Positions 1-5,532 of a stretch of DNA of 6,925 nt are shown in pieces; the first letter of the stretch is position 1; the number at the start of each line of letters is the position of its first letter. This DNA is from Desulfonema limicola (GTDB lineage: Bacteria > Desulfobacterota > Desulfobacteria > Desulfobacterales > Desulfosalsimonadaceae): NCBI GenBank assembly GCA_020722245.1, contig DYLE01000130.1:1-6925 (forward strand). Reading direction: 5' to 3'. The notes beneath the pieces are model-generated. The model was not told the DNA's origin. It was given only the letters and a program-made list of their open reading frames with translations, and searched no databases. A program made the translations under genes and the position numbers.

Positions 1-15
1 TTTTTTAATATTTTT

Positions 16-81
16 ACCACAGAGCGCACAGAGAAAATAAATGAAAAAATTTTTTTCGGTGTTCTCTGTGATCTCTGTGGT
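16..81. repeat. Imperfect palindromic repeat with CACAGAG units
   Basis: The left arm (16-35, ACCACAGAGCGCACAGAGAA) and the right arm (62-81) are reverse complements at 18 of 20 positions; only the central dinucleotide (CG versus AT) differs. Each arm is itself a tandem of two CACAGAG units (or CTCTGTG on the right) spaced nine bases apart, so the element holds four copies of the heptamer. The loop of about 26 bases is A/T-rich and contains an A-run followed by a T-run (44-56). It lies just upstream of the first gene of the operon. Elements of this look occur dispersed in genomes of anaerobic Proteobacteria from what I recall, so a dispersed non-coding repeat is the best reading. A transcription terminator of an upstream gene is an alternative, since T-rich stretches flank the stem. 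Confidence 0.7.
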
Positions 82-92
82 TAAATCCTTCA

Positions 93-110
93 TTTTTCGA
101 ATTTGAAAAA
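93..110. promoter_or_regulatory. Possible operator-like dyad upstream of the operon
   Basis: The sequence TTTTTCGAATTTGAAAAA is an 18-base inverted repeat with no spacer, in which eight of nine position pairs match. It sits 21 bases before the first start codon, in an AT-rich leader where a promoter would be expected. I see no convincing -35/-10 pair to place it against, and AT-rich sequence gives such dyads by chance fairly easily, so its role as a regulator binding site is a guess. Confidence 0.2.
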
Positions 111-131
111 CCTAAGTTCCTTGGAAGATCC

Positions 132-971
132 ATGAAACAAATCCTCGGCCTCATCTGTTCGCCCAGAAAACTGGGCAACAATGAAATTGCCGTAAAAGAA
201 ATCAGCCGGCGCATTCACCATCCGCATCAATTAAAACTGATCCGGCTTTCGGATTTCAACATCAAGCTCTGCCGAGGATGCTATCGGTGCCTGATCGAGG
301 GAAAATGCGTTCTAAAGGACGATCTTCCCTTAATCATCGACGCCTTTGCTCAGGCCGACGCCTTTATCGTTGCGGCCCCCACCTACTGCCTGGGCGCCAA
401 CGCCGCCTTAAAACTTCTGGCCGACCGGGTCCTTGCCTTTTCCGGACGTTCCCGGGAAATCTGGAACAAACCCGCCGTAGGCCTGGGGATCGCGGGTTTG
501 GAAGGGAAGGAAGGATACACCAAATTAAACATCGACAGCTTCATGCGCCTGTTTCTGATGAAGGTTAAGGCCAGCCGGATTATTTACGGCGCCCTCCCCG
601 GGGAAGCGCTGCTCAACAAGGCCAATGATGAGGCCTTTTCTCAAATGGCGGAGGCGCTTTTCGGGGAACCTGAAGCCGCCTGCGGGCCCCGATGCCCGGT
701 ATGCGGCGGCGACACCTTCCGGTTTCTGGGAGATGACCGGGTCCGCTGCATGCTGTGCAGCAACCCGGGGACTCTTCAGATAAACGGCGAGGGAATGCGC
801 ATCCTTGTGGAGAAATCCGCCCACGAGCTGTTTTTAAGCGAAAAAGACGCGGCAAACCACGGCGCCTGGCTTGCCCGAATGAAATCAAAATTTGCGCAGA
901 ACAAGACGGATTTAAAGGCGGTGACCGCCGCCTACAAGGATATCGGAGAATGGATTAAACCCTTAAGGTGA
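132..971 (+). CDS. NADPH-dependent FMN reductase / iron-sulfur flavoprotein-like protein with C-terminal zinc-ribbon
   Basis: A 279-residue flavodoxin-fold protein. The N-terminus has the flavin phosphate loop (GLICSPRKLGNNE, residues 6-18), and APTYCLGANAALKLLADR (82-99) matches the second conserved flavin-site segment of the NADPH-dependent FMN reductase family. Between them lies a cysteine cluster, CRGCYRC with C47, C50, C53, and C59 just after, followed by a DDL motif. This is the pattern of iron-sulfur flavoproteins that hold a 4Fe-4S cluster beside FMN. A C-terminal extension carries C188-x2-C191 and C206-x2-C209, which looks like a zinc ribbon or rubredoxin-like metal site and is not usual in short family members. 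Likely a cytoplasmic electron carrier or reductase; partner unknown. The ATG at 132 follows GGAAG (123-127) with a short 4-base spacing. It is the first gene of the operon, and its stop lies 9 bases before the next gene. Family assignment is firm; cluster content and metabolic role are inferred. Confidence 0.82.
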   Translation: MKQILGLICSPRKLGNNEIAVKEISRRIHHPHQLKLIRLSDFNIKLCRGCYRCLIEGKCVLKDDLPLIIDAFAQADAFIVAAPTYCLGANAALKLLADRVLAFSGRSREIWNKPAVGLGIAGLEGKEGYTKLNIDSFMRLFLMKVKASRIIYGALPGEALLNKANDEAFSQMAEALFGEPEAACGPRCPVCGGDTFRFLGDDRVRCMLCSNPGTLQINGEGMRILVEKSAHELFLSEKDAANHGAWLARMKSKFAQNKTDLKAVTAAYKDIGEWIKPLR

Positions 972-980
972 GGAGAACCT

Positions 981-2126
981 ATGAACCGAAAAGTCGCCAT
1001 CTGTGCTGTGGCGCAGATCAAAAACGAACCGGACATCTGGTACCAGCGGTTTCAGGGCATGCTGTTCGACTGCTTTGAATCCATTGTGCAACAGACCGGG
1101 GTCGGCTTTGATATGGAGAAGGGGATTCGAAATGTGATTACCATTTCGGACGACGTGTTCGACGCCCGGACCATATCCGACAACGGCATGACCGACGTTG
1201 TCGGCGCCCATTTCCTGGGGGAGGAAAAAATCGCCCAGGACGGCCTCAACGCCCTGGGGTATGCCATGGCGTGCATCCTGTCCGGGCATGACGACCTGAT
1301 TCTGGTGATCGGCCATTGCAAGGAATCCCAGGCCGAGAGCCGGAACATGTGCACCAACCTGGCCTTCGACCCCTTTTACTGCCGGCCGGTGGGCCTGGAC
1401 TTTCTTAATGCCAGCGCCTTTCAGGCCCGGGCCTACATGGCGCGCTCCGGGGTCACCGAGGCGCACCTGGCCAAAATCGTGGTCCGTTCCCGGCAAAACG
1501 CCGCGAAAAACCCCTACGCCCGGGAAAACCCGCCGGTCACGGAGCAGGAGGTCATGGCCTCCCCCATGCTGGCCGACCCGATCCGTCAGCTGCATCAGTA
1601 TCCGGTCACCGACTGGGCGGCCGCCATGCTGGTCTGCTGCGAGGAGCGCGCCCGCGAGTTTACGGACACCCCGGTCTGGATCACGGGTTTTGGAAGCTGC
1701 ATGGACAGCTATTTTCTGGGGGACCGGGATCTGGCCGGCAATTTCGCCTTAAAAAACGCGGCCGAGCGCGCCTATGCCAGGGCCGGGATCACCGATCCCA
1801 AAACCGCCTTTGACGTCGTGGAGCTAAACGACGCCAGCGCCTACCAGCTTCCCATGTGGGCCGAAGGGGTCGGAATCGCCGATGAGGCGGGCGGCGGGGC
1901 CTGGATCGACGCCGGAGGAATGGATAGATACCATGTCAACCTTTCCGGCGGCATGCTGGCCGGCAACCCGGTCATGCTGGGCGGTCTGGCCCGGGCCATG
2001 GAGGCCGTGCTCCAGCTCCAGGGCAAAGCCGAGGGCCGCCAGGTGGAGGGCGCGAAACGGGCCCTGGCCCACGGCACCACCGGGCCGGCCGGGCAGCATC
2101 ATGCGGTAATCATCCTTGAGAATTAA
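981..2126 (+). CDS. Thiolase-superfamily protein lacking thiolase catalytic residues (predicted acyl-CoA aldolase/lyase subunit)
   Basis: A 381-residue protein with the size and overall plan of SCP2-type thiolases: the helix after the nucleophile position (LNALGYAMACILSG, 89-102), the mid-domain motif ELNDASAYQ (281-289) and the C-terminal GGMLAGNP (323-330) followed by a long helix ending in QLQGKA. The catalytic residues are not standard. Where the family has C-x-S-G, this protein has A85-Q86-D87-G88; the HDCF-type motif reads N283-D284-A285-S286; the GHP histidine is N329. A Claisen-type thiolase mechanism is therefore unlikely. Thiolase-fold proteins that lost these residues and pair with DUF35 proteins include the retro-aldolase Ltp2, and two DUF35 genes lie downstream, so a CoA-ester aldolase or a non-catalytic partner subunit is my inference. 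ATG at 981 follows GAGGAGA (970-976), which overlaps the stop of the preceding gene. No signal peptide; cytoplasmic. Confidence 0.8.
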   Translation: MNRKVAICAVAQIKNEPDIWYQRFQGMLFDCFESIVQQTGVGFDMEKGIRNVITISDDVFDARTISDNGMTDVVGAHFLGEEKIAQDGLNALGYAMACILSGHDDLILVIGHCKESQAESRNMCTNLAFDPFYCRPVGLDFLNASAFQARAYMARSGVTEAHLAKIVVRSRQNAAKNPYARENPPVTEQEVMASPMLADPIRQLHQYPVTDWAAAMLVCCEERAREFTDTPVWITGFGSCMDSYFLGDRDLAGNFALKNAAERAYARAGITDPKTAFDVVELNDASAYQLPMWAEGVGIADEAGGGAWIDAGGMDRYHVNLSGGMLAGNPVMLGGLARAMEAVLQLQGKAEGRQVEGAKRALAHGTTGPAGQHHAVIILEN

Positions 2127-2137
2127 GGAGAGAGGCT

Positions 2138-3331
2138 ATGGGACATAAAAAGAAAAACAGAAATGTCGGCATTGTGGGGATCGGCGAAACCAAGTTTTCC
2201 AGCCATCGGGAGGATGTCAACCAGCCGGAGATGGTGCATGAGGCGGTTCGCCAGGCCATTGACGACGCCGGCATCGGTCTTGAGGACATCGATTGCGTGA
2301 TCCACGGCAACATGGAGCTTTTTGAGATGATTCATCAGCCCGATCTCTGGCATACCCTGGGGACAGGCGCTTACGGCAAGGACGCCTTCCGGCTCACCAC
2401 CGGCGGCACCACCGGCGCCACCCTGTGCTGCGCGGCGGACAACCTGGTGGCCTCGGGCATGTACGACACGGTGCTGGCCATCGGGTTTGAAAAGCTTCAG
2501 GAGGGGCATACCACCGGCGGAATCACCAACATGGCGGACCCGCTGTGGGCCAGAAAGCTCCAGTCCGGGGCCCTGACCGATCAGGCTGCCGTAAAGCTGA
2601 TCTTTGAGTTCGGCGAGGAGCGGGCCAAGCGCGCGGCCATGACCTATCGCATCATCATGGACAAGCATGCCTGCTTAAACCCCAACTCCCACCGGGCATT
2701 CGGGCTGGACTGGGACCAGATGGACGACCTGATGAAAAACTCCCCGCCCTTGATCGGCAACCTGAGGCTGATTCATATGTGCTCCCAGTCGGACGGCGCC
2801 TGCGCCATTATTTTCGCCTCGGAGGAAAAGGCCAAACAGATCAGTTCCAAACCGGTCTGGGTGCGGGATCACATCACGGTTCACCGGGAGGAAACCCTGG
2901 ATCTGTGCAACAACTACTACCCCAATCAAACCACCCACCGGTTTGCGGCCCGGGAGCTATACAAACGCAACGGCATCGACGATCCGCTTTCCTATTTCGA
3001 CGTGTTTGAGATGTATGACCCTTCCGCCTGGTGGGGGGTGGACTGGCTGAGGGAGTTTTTCCTGCTCGAAGGCGATGCGCACCTTAAGCTTGTGGAAAAC
3101 AGGGAGATCATGATCACCGGAAAAATGCCGGTCAACCCGTCCGGCGGGGTGATCGCGGCCAACCCCATCGGCGCCACCGCCATGGTCCGGGTGGCCGAGG
3201 CCGCCAAACAGATTCGCGGGGATGCGGGCCCTCACCAGATTCCAAGGCCGGTCAATCATGCCCTGGCCTCCGGATTCGGGGGGACCATGTGGACCGTGTT
3301 AACCATACTCGAAAAAGAGTTAAACTGGTAG
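2138..3331 (+). CDS. Thiolase-superfamily protein, second divergent paralogue (predicted partner or catalytic aldolase subunit)
   Basis: A 397-residue thiolase-fold protein that keeps more of the family look than its neighbour: VGIGETKFSS (13-22) near the N-terminus, LVASGMYDTVLAIGFEKL (103-120) after the nucleophile helix, SQSDGACAIIFASEEKA (216-232), and NPSGGVIAANPIGAT (333-347). The nucleophile position, by alignment to C-x-S-G, is G90 (G90-T91-T92-G93); the only nearby cysteines are C97 and C98 on the following helix. The HDCF-type motif is Y293-D294-P295-S296 and the GHP histidine is N342. Loss of the same residues as in the upstream gene argues for shared, non-thiolytic chemistry or a heteromeric complex; the tyrosine at 293 could be an acid/base. 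It starts at ATG 2138 after AAGGAG (2125-2130), 11 bases behind the previous stop. Benzoylsuccinyl-CoA thiolase-type BbsB is an alternative relative, because it also needs a DUF35 partner. Fold certain, reaction inferred. Confidence 0.8.
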   Translation: MGHKKKNRNVGIVGIGETKFSSHREDVNQPEMVHEAVRQAIDDAGIGLEDIDCVIHGNMELFEMIHQPDLWHTLGTGAYGKDAFRLTTGGTTGATLCCAADNLVASGMYDTVLAIGFEKLQEGHTTGGITNMADPLWARKLQSGALTDQAAVKLIFEFGEERAKRAAMTYRIIMDKHACLNPNSHRAFGLDWDQMDDLMKNSPPLIGNLRLIHMCSQSDGACAIIFASEEKAKQISSKPVWVRDHITVHREETLDLCNNYYPNQTTHRFAARELYKRNGIDDPLSYFDVFEMYDPSAWWGVDWLREFFLLEGDAHLKLVENREIMITGKMPVNPSGGVIAANPIGATAMVRVAEAAKQIRGDAGPHQIPRPVNHALASGFGGTMWTVLTILEKELNW

Positions 3332-3336
3332 GGGGA
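3331..3336 (+). promoter_or_regulatory. Ribosome binding site bearing on the start of the SCP2-DUF35 gene
   Basis: GGGGGA overlaps the last base of the preceding stop codon. Two ATG codons follow in frame, at 3338 and 3341. The first leaves a single base of spacing, the second four, so initiation at 3341 is more plausible even though the reading frame opens at 3338. The difference is one methionine. Confidence 0.45.
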
Positions 3337-3337
3337 T

Positions 3338-4189
3338 ATGATGCACAGCTATTTTGGAATAAACGTGGAGGATATCTTTGATTCCATGCCGGACCGGTTT
3401 CGTCCGGAAGGCGCCAGGGGGATCACCCGGAGCTTCGGCTATGACATCTCCGGCATCGGCGGATGGAGGCTTAGCGTGAAGGAAGGGGCCATGACCCTTG
3501 AAAAAACAGATGACCTTGAGTCCTGCGATGTGGTGATGGAAACCGACGGGGAAACCTTTGTGGGGCTTAACATCGGAAAAATCGACGGGATGACCGCCTT
3601 CACCGCCGGAAAGATAAAGGTTCGCGGGGATTTCAACAGCTTTGCCGTCACCAGCCGGATGTTTCAAAGGTACCTGCCCCCGGGTCAGGCCATGCAGAAG
3701 GAGCAGGAGCTGATCTCCTTAAAAAAAATCATCTCGGTGGGCCAGCGGTTTGCCACAGGCCCGGTGATGGGAAAATTTCTAAAAGGCTTAAAGGATAAAA
3801 AAATCCTGGCCATTCGATGCCCCAGCTGCGGACGGCTTCAGTCTCCGCCGCGGGAGGCCTGCGCCATCTGCCGGGTGCGGAATGACGAATGGGTGGAAAT
3901 CGGACCGAAAGGGGAAATGCGGATGATGGAGTACTGCTATTACGCCAGCCCCGACCCGCTCACCGGCGAGACCCGGGAGACCCCCTACGGCGCCATCGGC
4001 ATTCTGTTGGACGGGTGCAAAGACGAGGAGGTGTTCTGGCACCTGCTGCGGCCGGATCAGCTGGACCGGGCCAAGATGGGGATGGTTTTCGGGGAAAAGG
4101 TGGTTCACGGCAGCCGCCTGAGGCCGGTCTGGGCCCAAAACCGCACCGGCGGGATTTTCGACATCAAATACTTTGAACTGGATGAGTGA
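3338..4189 (+). CDS. SCP2 sterol-carrier domain fused to a DUF35 zinc-ribbon/OB-fold protein
   Basis: A 283-residue two-domain protein. Residues ~1-115 match an SCP2 sterol-carrier domain: GIGGWRLSVKEG (39-50), a DVVMETDGETF stretch (64-74) and the AFTAGKIKVRGD segment (87-98), which form the lipid/acyl-CoA binding fold. A helical linker leads to a DUF35-type module: a rubredoxin-like zinc ribbon with C161-x2-C164 and C175-x2-C178, then an OB-fold (~185-283) with GEMRMMEYC and the YGAIGILLDG strand. DUF35 proteins bind thiolase-fold partners and are required for their activity in several systems (BbsA with BbsB, ChsH2-DUF35 with Ltp2). In mammalian SCPx the SCP2 domain is joined directly to a thiolase; here it is joined to the DUF35 partner instead, so substrate delivery to the upstream thiolase-like proteins is a reasonable inference. 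The start may be 3341 rather than 3338. The stop is 11 bases before the next start. Confidence 0.85.
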   Translation: MMHSYFGINVEDIFDSMPDRFRPEGARGITRSFGYDISGIGGWRLSVKEGAMTLEKTDDLESCDVVMETDGETFVGLNIGKIDGMTAFTAGKIKVRGDFNSFAVTSRMFQRYLPPGQAMQKEQELISLKKIISVGQRFATGPVMGKFLKGLKDKKILAIRCPSCGRLQSPPREACAICRVRNDEWVEIGPKGEMRMMEYCYYASPDPLTGETRETPYGAIGILLDGCKDEEVFWHLLRPDQLDRAKMGMVFGEKVVHGSRLRPVWAQNRTGGIFDIKYFELDE

Positions 4190-4193
4190 GGAG
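4187..4193 (+). promoter_or_regulatory. Ribosome binding site that selects the ATG at 4201
   Basis: TGAGGAG overlaps the stop codon of the SCP2-DUF35 gene and sits seven bases before ATG 4201. The reading frame could also open at GTG 4186, but that codon would lie within this site and has no good site of its own. Overlap with the upstream stop suggests translational coupling of the two genes. Confidence 0.6.
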
Positions 4194-4200
4194 CCTCGAC

Positions 4201-4665
4201 ATGAGAAAAGATTTTGACGTAAGCGACTGCTACGTGCAGGAAGGAAAGCTGGCCCTGCCTTACAGCTACTTTGCCGGCAGGGTCGGCAGCACCTTTATCA
4301 CCACCCTTCGGGACCAGCGCCGGATCCTGGGGGTAAGATGCAACACCTGCGGCAAGGTGTTTGTGCCGCCCCGGCAGACCTGCGAACGCTGCATGGAAGA
4401 TATTCGAAACAACTGGGTGACCCTTTCCAACACCGGCGAGGTGGTCAATTACACCGTCGTCAATTACGACGACAGGCATCTGCCGCGAAAAGCGCCCTTT
4501 ATCCTTGCCCTGATCCGGCCAGACGGCGCAGATACCCCGATGGTGCATATCCTGGAGGGGATTGAGGGGGATAAGGTTCAGCCGGGCCTCAAGGTCAAAG
4601 CGGTGTTTTCCGAAAAAACAACCCACACCATTCTGGATATTGATCATTTTGAACCGGTGGCGTAA
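4201..4665 (+). CDS. DUF35 family zinc-ribbon/OB-fold protein (thiolase/aldolase accessory subunit)
   Basis: A 154-residue single DUF35 unit, the usual length for BbsA-like partners. After an N-terminal helical segment with LPYSYFAGRVGSTF (19-32), a rubredoxin-like zinc ribbon is formed by C47-x2-C50 and C61-x2-C64 with the typical PPRQTCERC. The OB-fold follows (about 75-154) and starts with TGEVVNYTVVNY (78-89), the usual first strands. Proteins of this family lack catalytic residues of their own and complete the active site of a thiolase-fold partner. This is the second DUF35 gene in the operon after two thiolase-like genes, which suggests two thiolase/DUF35 pairs or one mixed complex. The start at ATG 4201 is chosen over GTG 4186 because of the well-placed site at 4187-4193. 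Confidence 0.88.
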   Translation: MRKDFDVSDCYVQEGKLALPYSYFAGRVGSTFITTLRDQRRILGVRCNTCGKVFVPPRQTCERCMEDIRNNWVTLSNTGEVVNYTVVNYDDRHLPRKAPFILALIRPDGADTPMVHILEGIEGDKVQPGLKVKAVFSEKTTHTILDIDHFEPVA

Positions 4666-4689
4666 ACTAAATAATATGAGGAAACCAAG

Positions 4690-5493
4690 ATGGCTCTGAT
4701 CTATGAAAAAAAAGAGGGGATTGCCTATATCCGGTTCAACCGTCCGGAGGCGAAAAACGCCTTTGATCCGGAGACCGTGATCGCCCTGGCCGAGGCCTGG
4801 GCGGACTACCGGGACGATCCCGGCCTGAGGTGCGCCATCCTGACCGGCACGGGGGATCAGGTATTTTGCTCGGGCGCGGATCTGGCAAAGCTCATTCCAT
4901 TGTTTACCGGCGCCCGCAAGCCGGAAACCGAAGCGGACAGGACCGTCGTAAAGAATCCGAAGCTTCTGCAGCAGGCGATCCTTCGCGAGTTTGACCTGTA
5001 TAAGCCGGTGATCGCGGCGATCAACGGCATGGCCATTGCCGGCGGGTTTGAGATCCTCTACGGCACCGATATCCGCATCGCGGCTGAAGGGGCGAAATTC
5101 GGGCTTCAGGAGGTCAAATGGTCCATCCTTCCGCTCATGGGCTCCACGGTAAAACTCCCCCTGCAGATGCCCTATGCCAAGGCCATGGAAATCCTGCTGA
5201 CCGGCGAGCTCATCGACGCCCAAGAGGCTTATCGGCTGGGATTTGTAAACCGGGTGGTTCCCGGCGACCAGGTGATGGCCGAGGCCGAACGGATCGCCAA
5301 AATCATCGTCAAAAACGGCCCGCTGGCGGTCAAGGCCATCAAGCAATGCGTGCTTTCCGGCATCGGGCTTCCCATGGCCCAGGCCCTGGCCAAGGAGATT
5401 GAAATCGGATTTCCTGTTTTTTTGAGCGAGGACGCCCGGGAAGGCCCTCGGGCGTTTAAGGAAAAACGGGAGCCGAATTATCAGGGGAAGTAG
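4690..5493 (+). CDS. Enoyl-CoA hydratase/isomerase family protein
   Basis: A 267-residue crotonase-fold protein, the normal size for the family. It has the CoA-site segment RFNRPEAKNAF (15-25), the oxyanion hole made from FCSGADL (59-65) and AIAGGFEIL (115-123), and both glutamates that line up with Glu144 and Glu164 of rat enoyl-CoA hydratase: E121 in GGFEI and E141 in FGLQEV. That supports true hydratase chemistry on a trans-2-enoyl-CoA, although isomerase or hydrolase activity cannot be excluded. The usual GG-x-QRL after the LP loop is altered to GSTVKL (151-156), so the acyl pocket may differ. ATG 4690 follows GAGGAAA (4678-4684) with five bases of spacing. In this operon it would supply the 3-hydroxyacyl-CoA used by the thiolase-like/DUF35 complex, an inference from gene order. 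Cytoplasmic; no targeting signal. Confidence 0.9.
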   Translation: MALIYEKKEGIAYIRFNRPEAKNAFDPETVIALAEAWADYRDDPGLRCAILTGTGDQVFCSGADLAKLIPLFTGARKPETEADRTVVKNPKLLQQAILREFDLYKPVIAAINGMAIAGGFEILYGTDIRIAAEGAKFGLQEVKWSILPLMGSTVKLPLQMPYAKAMEILLTGELIDAQEAYRLGFVNRVVPGDQVMAEAERIAKIIVKNGPLAVKAIKQCVLSGIGLPMAQALAKEIEIGFPVFLSEDAREGPRAFKEKREPNYQGK

Positions 5494-5532
5494 TTCGCCT
5501 TTTTATCCATCACAGAGAAAGGGGGATACACC

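Noticed and set aside
14..214. Short minus-strand frame across the leader
   Set aside because: It runs through the palindromic repeat and the start of the first gene; its product is low-complexity sequence derived from the repeat.
963..1595. A 210-residue open frame on the minus strand, and a similar 181-residue one at 2123-2668
   Set aside because: Both are antisense to the thiolase-like genes, show no motif and are explained by the codon bias of the real genes.
4105..5346. A 413-residue open frame on the minus strand
   Set aside because: It lies opposite the hydratase and the two DUF35 genes, whose + strand products carry clear conserved motifs and ribosome binding sites. The minus-strand translation shows no recognisable motif, and long antisense frames are common in GC-rich codon-biased genes.
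5511..5519. CACAGAGAA in the gap before the AOR gene, identical to part of the upstream repeat arm
   Set aside because: Only nine bases match, there is no second arm nearby, and the purine-rich ribosome binding region raises the odds of a chance match.
5494..5532. Possible internal terminator or promoter in the 39-base gap between the hydratase and AOR genes
   Set aside because: There is a short T-run but no stem before it and no convincing -35/-10 pair; the gap is best read as an ordinary intra-operon spacer.
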